The notes: generated by a model from the letters alone, not told the origin. A DNA stretch of 36,063 bases from Neisseria montereyensis (GCF_024834045.1 NZ_JANUXW010000015.1:1-36063); one strand, 5' to 3'. Counted from the stretch's first letter, positions 27,503 to 35,821 are shown. Numbers and translations: made by a program.

Positions 27503-28129
27503 TTATTGGAATGTATAACGCAGGCCGACTGAAACCTCATGAGTGTTGAGATCGGAAGTCAGACGGTTAAAGCGGTAGCCCGCATCGGCAGTAAGATTTC
27601 TGTTGATTTCATAACCGACACCGGCCATAGCGCCGATACCGACTTTGGTGGAGCTGTCTGAAGACGAACCGCGTTCATTCAACAGACGGACATTGGCAGT
27701 GGTTTTGATTTTGTTTACCGATAAACGTCCGCCGATATAGGGTTTGATTCGGGTTTGTGTCGGAACATCATAAATCACGGAAGCACCGACGCCGCGTGCT
27801 TTAACGTTTACATTAGCGCTGCTGTCGGCATCGCCGGCAGATTCCGAAATGGTTTTATAGTGGGTGTAATCACCGGCGACACGGATATTGCCGTAATCAT
27901 AACCGGCGCTGATGCGGGGCATAAAGCCGGATTCTTTATAAGAATCTTTGATATTTCTGAAGGTATTGCGGATTTTAAATTTCTCGCCATCATCAAATTT
28001 CAAATGCGCTAAGCCGATATCGCCTTGAACATAGGGGCCGACAGTGTCCTCTGCCAAAGCGGCGGTGGAAACAGAAGCTGCCAAAGCAGTGAATAAAATA
28101 GCGGTTAAGCGGATAGAAGGTTGTTTCAT
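27503..28129 (-). CDS. Opacity-family outer-membrane beta-barrel protein
   Basis: This 208-aa protein has a signal peptide ending about AALA|E and alternating beta strands of an eight-stranded barrel: GPYVQGDIGLAHLKF, MPRISAGYDYGN, KPYIGGRLSVNK, GVGYEINRNLTADAGYRFN, HEVSVGLRYTF. This resembles the Opa/NspA group of Neisseria surface proteins. The extracellular loops are short to moderate. Unlike most barrels, whose last residue is Phe, it ends in F-Q. No CTCTT pentamer repeat of the phase-variable opa genes is present in the signal-peptide region, so expression should not vary by that route. GAAAGG upstream of the ATG is the likely ribosome site. Exact function is unknown; adhesion or surface resistance is plausible. 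Confidence 0.82.
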   Translation of the reverse strand: MKQPSIRLTAILFTALAASVSTAALAEDTVGPYVQGDIGLAHLKFDDGEKFKIRNTFRNIKDSYKESGFMPRISAGYDYGNIRVAGDYTHYKTISESAGDADSSANVNVKARGVGASVIYDVPTQTRIKPYIGGRLSVNKIKTTANVRLLNERGSSSDSSTKVGIGAMAGVGYEINRNLTADAGYRFNRLTSDLNTHEVSVGLRYTFQ

Positions 28130-28764
28130 GGATAGAAACCTTTCTTAAAAAAACATAAAAATAATAGATGGCCGACCGGGTTTCCAGAAACCGGCATCAC
28201 TTTGAAGATACTTTGAAAAATAAATGCGTAATCGCTATGTTTTAAAAAGCCGCTATAAAGTTTGCGTAATGGATAGCTAAGAAATCTAAAAATGATTTGA
28301 AGATGCTTGAGTGAACAGACTGATAGAATGTGCATATAGCCGCTTGAATCATGATTAGGGCGCTTGCTATGTCGAGCCGGTTCCCATTATGATAGCAGCG
28401 CCTGATTAATCATATATATTAATAAACAATGATATTTGTTATAAAACGTTTAATTTAATTTAATTTAATTTTGGTTAACTTTTGTTTGTTTGATATTATC
28501 AACATGAATAGGCCGTCTGAAAAGGTTATTTCTATAATTAACTATTTGATTAATTTATAACAATTGTTTTCTGTTTATATTTAATTGATTTGAAGCGGCT
28601 ATGTATTTGTGTGGAGTGGGTAATAATGAGATTTATTATTAATATATGCTATATAAATCAATAATTTCCTTGTGAAAGTTAATGCTTTTGTTGTTTTATT
28701 ACAACGAGAGAGGGGCGCAAAATTTGCCGTGAATGAAGTGGTTACCATTGAATGATATAAATAA
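28130..28764. other. Gene-free AT-rich region upstream of the Opa-family gene
   Basis: I find no convincing gene over about 635 bases. It holds a single AG-DUS at 28510-28521 and a run of four TAATT units at about 28450-28469. A minus-strand open frame of 69 codons (28126-28335) overlaps the Opa-family start, resembles no family and looks like chance. The Opa-family promoter should lie in the right-hand part of this region. Confidence 0.6.
28450..28469. repeat. Short TAATT tandem repeat
   Basis: Four perfect TAATT units, with a partial unit on either side. It lies about 320 bases upstream of the Opa-family start codon. Repeats of this type can vary by slippage, but four units is few. Confidence 0.6.
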
Positions 28765-28796
28765 AGGCCGTCTGAAAATTAATCTTCAGACGGCCT
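28765..28796. terminator. Inverted-DUS terminator after the catalase gene
   Basis: AGGCCGTCTGAA (28765-28776) and TTCAGACGGCCT (28785-28796) are in inverted orientation. On the minus strand the hairpin is followed by a T-rich stretch. It is about 80 bases beyond the catalase stop. Confidence 0.75.
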
Positions 28797-28876
28797 GCTG
28801 CTTTTATATAAGATTATTATATTTAGCGTTTTGGTAGTGTTTAGCCTTATCGGCTAAAAATTCGTTCAGTGCCTAT

Positions 28877-30391
28877 TTATAGGAATCCGGGGTTGCCTTT
28901 GGCCGGATCGGTTTCGCGGGCTGCTTGCGCATCTGCCACGGTCATACCCAATGCTTTAGCAACGCCTTCACCATAAGCCGGATCACACATATAACAGTTG
29001 CGGATATGGCGGTATTTGATGAAGTCTAAAGCATCGCCCATTGCAGCGGCTGTGTTTTTAAACAGCGCTTCTTTTTGCTCGTCGTTCATCAGATGAAACA
29101 GCGCACGCGGTTGGCTGAAATAGTCGTCGTCATCTTCACGGAAGTTCCAATGAGCGGCGTCACCGTTGATTTTCAAAGGCGGTTCGGCAAATTGGGCTTG
29201 ATCTTGCCATTGGCCGAAACTGTTCGGCTCGTAGTGCAGTTGGCCGCCATAGTTGCCATCGGCACGGCCTTGACCGTCGCGCGCATTGCTGTGTACAGGG
29301 CAGCGCGGTGCGTTCACCGGGATTTGATGGTGGTTCACACCCAAGCGGTAGCGCTGTGCATCGGCATAGTTAAACAAACGTGCCTGTAACATTCTATCGG
29401 GCGATACGCTGATACCCGGTACCAAATTGCTCGGCGCAAATGCGGCTTGCTCGACATCGGCAAAGAAGTTTTCAGGATTGCGGTTTAATTCAAACTCACC
29501 CACTTCAATCAACGGATAGTCTTTTTTCGGCCAAACTTTGGTCAAGTCAAACGGATGGTAAGGCACTTTTTCCGCTTCGGCTTCCGGCATCACTTGGATG
29601 TACATTTTCCATTTCGGGAAATCACCACGTTCGATAGATTCGTACAGGTCGCGTTGATGGCTTTCGCGGTCGTTGGCGATAATGGCGGCCGCTTCTTCAT
29701 CGGTCAGGTTTTTAATGCCTTGTTGGGTACGGAAGTGGAATTTCACCCAGAAGCGTTCGCCGGCTTCGTTCCAGAAGCTGTAAGTGTGCGAACCGAAGCC
29801 GTGCATGTGGCGGTAAGATGCGGGGATACCACGGTCGCTCATCACAATGGTCACTTGGTGGAATGCTTCGGGCAGCAAGGTCCAGAAGTCCCAGTTGTTG
29901 GTTGCGGAACGCATATTGGTGCGCGGGTCGCGTTTTACGGCTTTGTTCAAATCAGGGAATTTACGCGGGTCACGCATGAAGAATACGGGGGTGTTGTTGC
30001 CCACCATATCCCAGTTGCCTTCTTCGGTATAGAATTTCAGCGCAAAACCGCGGATATCGCGTTCGGCATCGGCCGCACCGCGCTCGCCGGCTACGGTTGT
30101 GAAGCGGGCAAACATTTCTGTTTTTTTGCCGACTTCGCTGAAGATTTTGGCGCGGGTGTATTTTGTGATGTCGTTGGTTACGGTAAACGTACCGAAAGCC
30201 CCCGAACCTTTGGCGTGCATACGGCGCTCGGGAATCACCTCGCGAACAAAGTTGGCCAATTTTTCATTCAGCCATAAGTCTTGTGCCAACAGAGGGCCGC
30301 GCGGGCCGGCTGTTAAGCTGTTTTGGTTGTCGGCAACCGGTGCGCCGGCATTGGTAGTCAGATGGGTAACCGGACATTTTTTGGTAGACAT
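28877..30391 (-). CDS. katA: Heme catalase (clade 3 type, 504 aa)
   Basis: This enzyme breaks hydrogen peroxide into water and oxygen in the cytoplasm. The product has the catalase motifs: [12 protein letters not shown] with the catalytic His at about 59, [11 protein letters not shown] with the Asn at 132-133, and the heme-ligand Tyr in [14 protein letters not shown] at about 342. Its 504 residues match small-subunit Neisseria catalases. The ATG at 30391 has AAGGAG upstream; the longer frame to 30472 adds residues before a ribosome site and is not likely. The gene stands alone, with a terminator downstream and a divergent small gene upstream. I saw no clear OxyR box. Confidence 0.96.
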   Translation of the reverse strand: MSTKKCPVTHLTTNAGAPVADNQNSLTAGPRGPLLAQDLWLNEKLANFVREVIPERRMHAKGSGAFGTFTVTNDITKYTRAKIFSEVGKKTEMFARFTTVAGERGAADAERDIRGFALKFYTEEGNWDMVGNNTPVFFMRDPRKFPDLNKAVKRDPRTNMRSATNNWDFWTLLPEAFHQVTIVMSDRGIPASYRHMHGFGSHTYSFWNEAGERFWVKFHFRTQQGIKNLTDEEAAAIIANDRESHQRDLYESIERGDFPKWKMYIQVMPEAEAEKVPYHPFDLTKVWPKKDYPLIEVGEFELNRNPENFFADVEQAAFAPSNLVPGISVSPDRMLQARLFNYADAQRYRLGVNHHQIPVNAPRCPVHSNARDGQGRADGNYGGQLHYEPNSFGQWQDQAQFAEPPLKINGDAAHWNFREDDDDYFSQPRALFHLMNDEQKEALFKNTAAAMGDALDFIKYRHIRNCYMCDPAYGEGVAKALGMTVADAQAARETDPAKGNPGFL

Positions 30392-30699
30392 GGTTGTGCT
30401 CCTTAGAGGGTTTGTTATGTGCTGTTTTTGGCAGCGGCTTGTGTAGATAATATAAAATATTAAGCAAAACAAAGTATATAGTTAAAAATGTATAGTAAAT
30501 TTAACCAATCTTTTTGCTGTTCTGTTTCTATGGAATACACTATACATTAAGATTTTTGCTATTAAAACTATGATTGCGATTTATTTTAGTAATTTTAAAT
30601 TAAAAAATATAATCCGATAGATAATTTTAAAATTTAATCATGGCTTATGATTTAACCGTAGAATAAGATTCTTATAGATAACCGAATATTGAAAAAAAC
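30392..30699. other. Divergent intergenic region between catalase and the S4-domain gene
   Basis: These are about 308 AT-rich bases without a gene. Promoters for both directions must lie here, but I could not assign a clear -35/-10 pair. The S4-domain gene has only a weak ribosome site. Confidence 0.55.
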
Positions 30700-30933
30700 A
30701 TGCATGCAACTATTTATTTAGAAGATAGCGAATATATTGCTTTATGTGATTTATTGAAATTGGCCGGTCTTGCCGATAGTGGCGGGCAAGCAAAAATGGT
30801 GATTGCCGATGGCCAAGTGTTGCGTAACGGTGAAGTAGAAACCCGCAAAACTGCCAAAATACGCGGCGGGGAAATCATCGAATATAATGGGGCGGTCTTG
30901 GAGGTTGAAGATGGATACGATCCGGAAACCTGA
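30700..30933 (+). CDS. Small S4-domain RNA-binding protein (YbcJ-like)
   Basis: This 77-aa protein is almost wholly an S4 fold: ALCDLLKLAGLADSGGQAK, then IADGQVLRNG and VETRKTAKI. It lines up with E. coli YbcJ (LCDLLKLEGWSESGAQAK). S4 proteins bind structured RNA, often rRNA; the precise target of this group is not established. The end overlaps the next gene by 23 bases, and both probably share one transcript. Confidence 0.88.
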   Translation: MHATIYLEDSEYIALCDLLKLAGLADSGGQAKMVIADGQVLRNGEVETRKTAKIRGGEIIEYNGAVLEVEDGYDPET

Positions 30934-31150
30934 TTTATCTGATTTACTGGATGCAGGAGAAGAGTTATTGCTCGAGCCGGTGCGACCCGAAGCATGGGAA
31001 TGTTGCGGCAGCGACTGCGGTGATGCCTGTATTCAAACTATTTATTGGAATGATAAAGCCAAATACGACGAACAACAGAAGCGCCTGAAAGAAAAACTGG
31101 CGGCGCAGGAAGCTACCGAAAACGGAGCCGACTCCGAAACGGTAAAATAA
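30911..31150 (+). CDS. Small oxidoreductase-like domain protein with CC/C/C cysteines
   Basis: This 79-aa protein contains PVRPEAWECCGSDCGDACIQ followed by an aromatic segment (IYWNDKAKYDEQ). This matches the short oxidoreductase-like domain (Pfam Oxidored-like) found in bacteria and mitochondria. The four cysteines may bind a metal or take part in redox chemistry, but no reaction is established. The ATG at 30911 has GAGG six bases upstream and lies within the end of the S4-domain gene; an in-frame ATG at 30887 has no such site. The C-terminal part is charged and helical (KEKLAAQEATEN). The stop overlaps a DUS-containing region. Confidence 0.8.
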   Translation: MDTIRKPDLSDLLDAGEELLLEPVRPEAWECCGSDCGDACIQTIYWNDKAKYDEQQKRLKEKLAAQEATENGADSETVK

Positions 31151-31157
31151 TGAATCA

Positions 31158-31194
31158 TTTCAGACGGCCTTTTTTGAATAGAGGCCGTCTGAAA
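31158..31194. repeat. Tail-to-tail DUS pair between two small genes
   Basis: TTTCAGACGGCCT (31158-31170) and AGGCCGTCTGAAA (31182-31194) face in opposite orientation, so the pair can still fold. T-runs on the inside rather than outside make a terminator less sure. Confidence 0.7.
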
Positions 31195-31212
31195 AAATAT
31201 AAGGATAAAAAA

Positions 31213-31671
31213 ATGAAACTGGCCGAAGCCTTAATCGAACGCGCTGATTTACAAAGAAAGCTGGCGCAACTTGCCCAACGTTTGAAACAAAATGCCCAAT
31301 ATCAGGAAGGCGAAGAGCCTGCCGAACAGCCGAAAGACTTATTAATAGAATATCGGCAAACCATCGAAAAATTAGAAAAGCTGGTTGTGGCGGTTAACCA
31401 AACCAACAGCAGAGTCAGCCTATCTGACGGCACCGGTATGACAACCGCACTGGTACGGCGTGATTTATTGAAAGCCGAATACACGGCGTTAACCGCGCTG
31501 GCAGACGCGGCAACACCTGAGCAATCCCGTTATAGCCGTAGTGAAATTAAGATGTTGGCTGCGGTGGATATTAAAGCCATCCGCCGTCAGGCTGATGAAG
31601 TGGCCAAAAAATACCGTGAACTTGATGCGTTGGTACAACAGGCCAATTGGCAGTATGATGTACCACTCTAA
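31213..31671 (+). CDS. DIP1984-family protein
   Basis: This 152-aa, largely helical protein begins MKLAEALIERADLQRKLAQL, with ERA-LQ heptads that match DIP1984-family proteins of unknown function. Conserved parts seen here include VNQTNSR near the middle, TGMTTALVRRDLLKAEY, and a C-terminal AAVDIKAIRRQADEVAKKYRELD. AAGGA lies seven bases upstream of the ATG at 31213; an upstream in-frame ATG at 31150 would overlap the preceding gene and cross the DUS pair, so I rejected it. Family members often sit near toxins or phage-like genes, but here the neighbours are ordinary small genes. No catalytic motif is recognised. Confidence 0.75.
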   Translation: MKLAEALIERADLQRKLAQLAQRLKQNAQYQEGEEPAEQPKDLLIEYRQTIEKLEKLVVAVNQTNSRVSLSDGTGMTTALVRRDLLKAEYTALTALADAATPEQSRYSRSEIKMLAAVDIKAIRRQADEVAKKYRELDALVQQANWQYDVPL

Positions 31672-32022
31672 CGATAAGGCCGTCTGAAAACCGTTTCGGT
31701 TAGTCTTCCGATGCAAAAGTGGATACAACCTTCTGTGAAAAACACATACTTGGAGCGGCAAAGGGCTGCCATATCGGGCTTTGTCCCTGTTACAACTGAT
31801 GCCCAGTACAGGTAATTGTTTACATTGAACCGCTTATTGTTACTACCATGTATCGGTTTGTATTCGGAAGATGAGGGTGGGCATGTGGGAAATCGGTTTT
31901 CCTAGTCGGCCATATTGTCAAAATGATGTTTCCATCGGTTTTAAAGCCGATTTTGATGGGCGTTGGGATAACGCCCAATCTTCTTTTTATCTTTATCGTA
32001 GTGCGGTATCGGGAAGTTATCG
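31672..32022. other. Gene-free region with hairpins before the PHP-family gene
   Basis: There are about 350 bases with no convincing gene. A DUS lies at 31677-31688 and another at 32023-32034. At 31958-31976, GGGCGTT and AACGCCC form a 7-bp stem with a five-base loop, followed by a T-rich run (CTTCTTTTT). A second inverted repeat (ATCGG/CCGAT) is just upstream. Together these could end a small RNA or a leader. A minus-strand frame through the region resembles no family. Confidence 0.5.
31958..31990 (+). terminator. Candidate intrinsic terminator without DUS
   Basis: GGGCGTT (31958-31964) and AACGCCC (31970-31976) pair perfectly. The downstream tract is T-rich though interrupted by C and A. 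It would end a transcript entering from the DIP1984-family gene or a small RNA. Confidence 0.45.
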
Positions 32023-32046
32023 AGGCCGTCTGAAAGAGCCGTTTAT

Positions 32047-32883
32047 ATGATAGATCTTCACTGCCATTCCAATGTTTCAGACGGCATGCTCTCGCCGGCG
32101 GAAGTGGTTCGCCTTGCACATCAAAATGGTTGCACCATGCTGGCGTTGACCGACCACGACCATACCGGCGGCTTGGCTGAAGCACGGGCCGAAGCCGATA
32201 GTTTGGGCTTGCGGTTTATTAACGGTGTGGAAGTTTCGGTGACGTGGCGCAAGCGGACTGTACATATTGTCGGTTTGAATTTCGATGAAAAGAATGAAAA
32301 ATTGCAGAACTTGCTGGCGGAAGTACGCAAAGGCCGTCTGAAACGCTTGGAAGCGATTGCCGGCAAACTGGAGAAAAAAGGGATTGGCGGGGCTTATGAA
32401 GGCGCGTTGGCATTGGCGGCCAATCCCGAAATGGTCAGCCGCACCCATATTGCTGAATTTTTAATCAACGAAGGTCATGTGCGCAATAAGCAGCAGGCGT
32501 TTACCAAATACTTGGGCGACGGCAAACCGGCATCGGTCGGGCATGAATGGACAACATTGGCCGAGTGTGTCGATGCGATTTGCAGTGCGGACGGGGTAGC
32601 GGTGATTGCCCATCCGATGCGCTATGGTTTTTCGGCTACGGCCAAGCGTAATCTCTTTGAAGAGTTTAAAGCCTTGGGCGGGCAGGCGATTGAAGTGCAT
32701 AGCGGCAGTAGTGATAAAAACGACTGCTTTAATTATGCGCTACTGGCGCAGAACTATGGTTTATTGTCGAGTGTCGGCAGCGATTTTCACCGTTTGGGTG
32801 ATTATGGCGGCGGCGTATTGGGCGTGAGCCCGGAGCTGCCGGAAATCTGCCGGCCGGTGTGGGCAGGTTTTCAGACGGCCTAA
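32047..32883 (+). CDS. rnm: PHP-family 5'-3' exoribonuclease / nucleotide phosphatase (RNase AM, YciV/TrpH type)
   Basis: This 278-aa PHP-domain phosphoesterase has metal ligands in DLHCHSNVSDG (H5, H7, D12), ALTDHDH (D36-H39), GVEVSV (Glu62), IAHPMRY and SDFHRLGDYGG. In E. coli the homologue trims 5' ends of rRNA and other short RNAs and acts on 3',5'-bisphosphorylated nucleotides; the same role is inferred. The length and all motifs fit. The reverse complement of ATGCCGTCTGAA (AT-DUS dialect) lies in the coding sequence at 32076-32087. An AG-DUS is at 32331-32342, and another overlaps the stop codon (32870-32881). A weak GAAAGAG site precedes the ATG. Confidence 0.9.
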   Translation: MIDLHCHSNVSDGMLSPAEVVRLAHQNGCTMLALTDHDHTGGLAEARAEADSLGLRFINGVEVSVTWRKRTVHIVGLNFDEKNEKLQNLLAEVRKGRLKRLEAIAGKLEKKGIGGAYEGALALAANPEMVSRTHIAEFLINEGHVRNKQQAFTKYLGDGKPASVGHEWTTLAECVDAICSADGVAVIAHPMRYGFSATAKRNLFEEFKALGGQAIEVHSGSSDKNDCFNYALLAQNYGLLSSVGSDFHRLGDYGGGVLGVSPELPEICRPVWAGFQTA

Positions 32884-32953
32884 AGTGTGTAGCATTTCCG
32901 GTTAGATAAATAAAGTTGCTCGTATTTCAAAGCATACAATCAAAGCATATAAA

Positions 32954-33044
32954 AGGCCGTCTGAAAATGGGTTTCAGACGGCCTCATGTTTATTAGGATT
33001 CGAGTGTTTCAGACGGCCTTGTAATAGTTTGTAGGCCGTCTGAA
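32954..33044. repeat. Cluster of four DUS copies between the PHP gene and ffh
   Basis: AG-DUS copies lie at 32954-32965 (+), 32973-32984 (-), 33008-33019 (-) and 33033-33044 (+). The first two form a hairpin; the last two form a pair in the opposite order. With the copy over the preceding stop codon (32870-32881), five lie within about 175 bases. The hairpin can end transcription of both convergent genes. Confidence 0.85.
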
Positions 33045-33047
33045 AGT

Positions 33048-34418
33048 TTACATACCCGGAAACATGCCTTTCATACCCTTCATACCCTTAGCCATGCGCA
33101 TCAGTTTGGCCATGCCTTTACCGCTGAACATCTTCATCATTTGCTGAGATTGTTCGAACTGTTTCAGCATTTTGTTGACTTCTTGAACGGAAGTGCCGGA
33201 ACCTTGGGCAATACGACGCTTGCGGCTGGCTTTCAGCAATGCAGGGTTGGCACGCTCTTTGGGGGTCATGGAGTTAATAATGGCCTCTACATGCCCCATG
33301 GCTTTTTCGGCGGTACCTTCCGGAATCTGTTTGGATAATTGGCCAAGTTCCCCCGGCATTTTAGACATCAGGCTTTCCAAGCCGCCCATATTGCGCATTT
33401 GTTGGATTTGCTCTTTAAAGTCGTTCAGATCAAAGCCTTTGCCTTTGTGCAGCTTTTTCGCCATTTTGGTGGCAGCTTCTTCGTCTATGCCTTTTTGTAC
33501 GTCTTCGATTAAGCTGAGTACGTCACCCATGCCGAGGATACGACTGGCGATACGGTCGGGATAGAAAGGTTCTAATCCGTTGATTTTTTCACCGATACCG
33601 ATAAATTTAATCGGTTTGCCGGTCACTTGGCGTACCGATAAAGCCGCACCGCCGCGTGAATCACCGTCCATTTTGGTTAGAATCACACCGGTCAGCGGTA
33701 ATGCTTCATTAAAGGCTTGCGCGGTGTTGACGGCATCTTGGCCCAACATGGCGTCTACAACAAATAAAGTTTCAATAGGATGAACGGCAGCATGCAGCGC
33801 TTTAATCTCGTTCATCATTTCTTCATCAATTGCCAAGCGGCCTGCGGTATCGACCATCAAAACATCGTAGAAATGCTTCTTCGCATAATCCACGGCGGCT
33901 TTGGCAATATCTACCGGTTTTTGTTGGGTATCCGAAGGGAAAAAGTCAACGCCGACTTGTTCGGCCAGCAATCGCAGTTGTTCAATCGCGGCAGGGCGGT
34001 ATACGTCGGCGGAAACAACCAGAATTTTCTTTTTCTGATTGGTTTTCAACAGGCGGGATAATTTGCCGACAGTCGTGGTTTTACCGGCACCTTGCAGGCC
34101 GGCCATTAAAATCACGGCAGGCGGAGCTGTTGCCAAATCTAACGAGCTGTTTTCTTTGCCCATCAGGTCGACAAGTGCATCGTTAACGATACCGATAAAG
34201 GCTTGGTCGGGTGTTAAGCTGCCGGTGATTTCTTGCCCGAGCGCCTGTTCTTTCACTTTATTCACAAAGTCTTTAACAATAGGCAGAGCCACATCGGCTT
34301 CAAGCAATGCCAATCTGACTTCCCTTAAAGCTTCTTTAATATTGTCTTCGGTTAATTTGGCTTGGCCGCGTATGTTTTTCAGCACACTGCCGAAGCGGTT
34401 GGTTAAGTTATCTAACAT
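33048..34418 (-). CDS. ffh: Signal recognition particle protein Ffh
   Basis: This is the SRP54 GTPase, which binds signal sequences of nascent membrane proteins with 4.5S RNA and docks with FtsY. The 456-aa product has an N-domain of about 95 residues, a G-domain with P-loop GLQGAGKTT (107-115), DTAGR and TKMDGDSRGG motifs, and a Met-rich M-domain. RRIAQGSGTSVQEVN is the RNA-binding part, and GMKGMKGMFPGM is the tail. It starts MLDNLTNRFG at 34418. It is divergent from the ypjD/ccsA-like gene, an arrangement also seen in E. coli. Confidence 0.98.
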   Translation of the reverse strand: MLDNLTNRFGSVLKNIRGQAKLTEDNIKEALREVRLALLEADVALPIVKDFVNKVKEQALGQEITGSLTPDQAFIGIVNDALVDLMGKENSSLDLATAPPAVILMAGLQGAGKTTTVGKLSRLLKTNQKKKILVVSADVYRPAAIEQLRLLAEQVGVDFFPSDTQQKPVDIAKAAVDYAKKHFYDVLMVDTAGRLAIDEEMMNEIKALHAAVHPIETLFVVDAMLGQDAVNTAQAFNEALPLTGVILTKMDGDSRGGAALSVRQVTGKPIKFIGIGEKINGLEPFYPDRIASRILGMGDVLSLIEDVQKGIDEEAATKMAKKLHKGKGFDLNDFKEQIQQMRNMGGLESLMSKMPGELGQLSKQIPEGTAEKAMGHVEAIINSMTPKERANPALLKASRKRRIAQGSGTSVQEVNKMLKQFEQSQQMMKMFSGKGMAKLMRMAKGMKGMKGMFPGM

Positions 34419-34530
34419 GAGCGTCCTTGAAATTGAGAATAACTGCCCGAATCAGGCTTATCTTTGATAAAATCATTGTATTTTATACTACATATGCGTG
34501 CAAGAATATGCATGCAAGAGAAAGTTTTCC

Positions 34531-35337
34531 ATGCCGGTCGTATTGATCTATCTGATACTTGTCTATGCAGGGTTGGCAGGCTTTGTATGGTGGTATCATC
34601 AAAAGCAAAATGGTAAGCCTTATCCTTTAAAGGCGGAGTTGGCGGTATTGGCCCCTTCTTTACTGGTGCATTTGGCCGTATTACTTGCGCCTGTCGTGGA
34701 AGACAAGGTTGTAATAATGGGCTTCGGCTATTCCGTCAGTTTGATCGTTTGGCTGATGTTGGCCATGTATTTTGTCGGAAGTTTTTTTTACAACCTAAAA
34801 GGTTTGCAATTACTTCTCTACCCTTGTACCGTGCTGTCTTTACTAATGGCAACAGTCTTCCCGGGAAAATTTACCGGATACCATATTAGTGATTGGCCGT
34901 TTATGCTACACATAGGTACATCATTATTGGCATACGGATTATTCGGTATCGTTACTTTACTGGCCGTATTGATTTTACTGTTGGATAATAATCTGCATAA
35001 GAAAAAAATATCTTCATTGGTTTCTTTTCTGCCGTCGCTGCTTAGTTTGGAAAAGCTAATGTTTCAAGGTATGTGGGCAGGATTTCTGTTATTAACCTAT
35101 TCTGTTGTCAGCGGTACTTTTTTTGCCGATCAAATCTTTAATAAGCCGGTGATGTTAACCCATAAAACCATTTTCGGCATATTGTCTTGGTTGATTTACG
35201 GCGGCTTATTATTGAAACACGGTATGACTGCTTGGCGTGGAAAGAAAGTAGCAGTGTGGACGGTAGTGGGGTTTATCAGTTTGATGTTTGCTTATGTAGG
35301 CAGTAAGTTTATTTTAGAAGTTGTATTACAACGTTGA
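34531..35337 (+). CDS. CcsA-domain inner-membrane protein (YpjD/HemX type)
   Basis: This integral membrane protein of 268 aa has about eight hydrophobic segments and the cytochrome c assembly (CcsA) domain. Likely heme-contact histidines lie in FMLHIGTSLLAYG and LTHKTIFGILSWLIYGG, as in E. coli YpjD. The real function of this small subfamily is not settled; a part in cytochrome c or heme handling is inferred. I chose the ATG at 34531 (MPVVLIYLILVYAG) because it opens directly into the first membrane segment. An upstream ATG at 34498 would add a charged leader and lacks a better ribosome site. Its neighbour ffh is divergent, and a non-DUS terminator follows. Confidence 0.85.
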   Translation: MPVVLIYLILVYAGLAGFVWWYHQKQNGKPYPLKAELAVLAPSLLVHLAVLLAPVVEDKVVIMGFGYSVSLIVWLMLAMYFVGSFFYNLKGLQLLLYPCTVLSLLMATVFPGKFTGYHISDWPFMLHIGTSLLAYGLFGIVTLLAVLILLLDNNLHKKKISSLVSFLPSLLSLEKLMFQGMWAGFLLLTYSVVSGTFFADQIFNKPVMLTHKTIFGILSWLIYGGLLLKHGMTAWRGKKVAVWTVVGFISLMFAYVGSKFILEVVLQR

Positions 35338-35383
35338 AAATAAAATTTATTTGATCAAAATATTTTTTTAGATAAAGCATATA

Positions 35384-35419
35384 AAACGGGCTACCTTAAA
35401 TTTAAAAGGTAGCCCGTTT
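35384..35419 (+). terminator. Strong non-DUS terminator after the YpjD-like gene
   Basis: AAACGGGCTACCTT and AAGGTAGCCCGTTT form a perfect 14-bp stem with an eight-base AT loop. The hairpin ends in TTT. It lies about 50 bases after the stop and isolates the rrn promoter region. Confidence 0.85.
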
Positions 35420-35792
35420 ATGGTGTTGATAACTCAAATTTTCTCTATTTCTTCAATATAAGAGGATTATATTGATTTGTGCCTTTGTTTACTTGGCTTT
35501 GTGATTTGCATCACTTAATGTAGTTCAATGTAATTCATCTTTCGGTAAAGTGCAAGCCTTCTTGGTGGGTAAATATAAAATAAAACAGAAATTTTTTAAA
35601 AACAACTATCATTAAAATTTAAAATTAAAACTTACCCTTTTTATGGCTATTAAGTGTGTAAATACTCTAAATCACAAAGTTAAAGGATTGGTTAAACACA
35701 TGCGGTAAATTGTGATTTCGGTTGCTTGAAGATTTATTTTTATAAAAAACAAAAAATTGTGCTTTTAGGTAAGTTTTTTGAGTTATCGGGTA
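35420..35792. other. AT-rich region upstream of the rrn promoter
   Basis: No gene is seen. A CRP-like palindrome (GTGAT, four bases, ATCAC) lies at 35501-35514. Runs of A and T nearer the promoter would suit UP-element contacts. A minus-strand frame at 35667-35906 overlaps promoter and boxA and is a shadow. Confidence 0.55.
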
Positions 35793-35821
35793 TTGACTGG
35801 ATGTTGTTGAGTCGGTATAGT
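35793..35821 (+). promoter_or_regulatory. rRNA operon promoter
   Basis: TTGACT (35793-35798), a 17-base spacer and TATAGT (35816-35821) form a near-consensus sigma70 promoter, about 160 bases upstream of 16S rRNA. Confidence 0.75.

Noticed and set aside
27503-28129. Phase-variable opa gene of the classic type
   Set aside because: No CTCTT repeat tract is present in the signal-peptide region; only the barrel fold is alike.
28126-28335. A 69-codon minus-strand frame upstream of the Opa-family gene
   Set aside because: It overlaps the Opa-family start, lacks a ribosome site and has no recognisable domain. Chance in an AT-rich region is more likely.
29555-30277. A 240-codon plus-strand frame inside the catalase gene
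   Set aside because: The catalase frame has all active-site residues; the opposite frame is a shadow of its biased codons.
31820-32185. A 121-codon minus-strand frame before and into the PHP gene
   Set aside because: It overlaps the secure PHP start, and its translation is rich in Arg/Thr with no domain.
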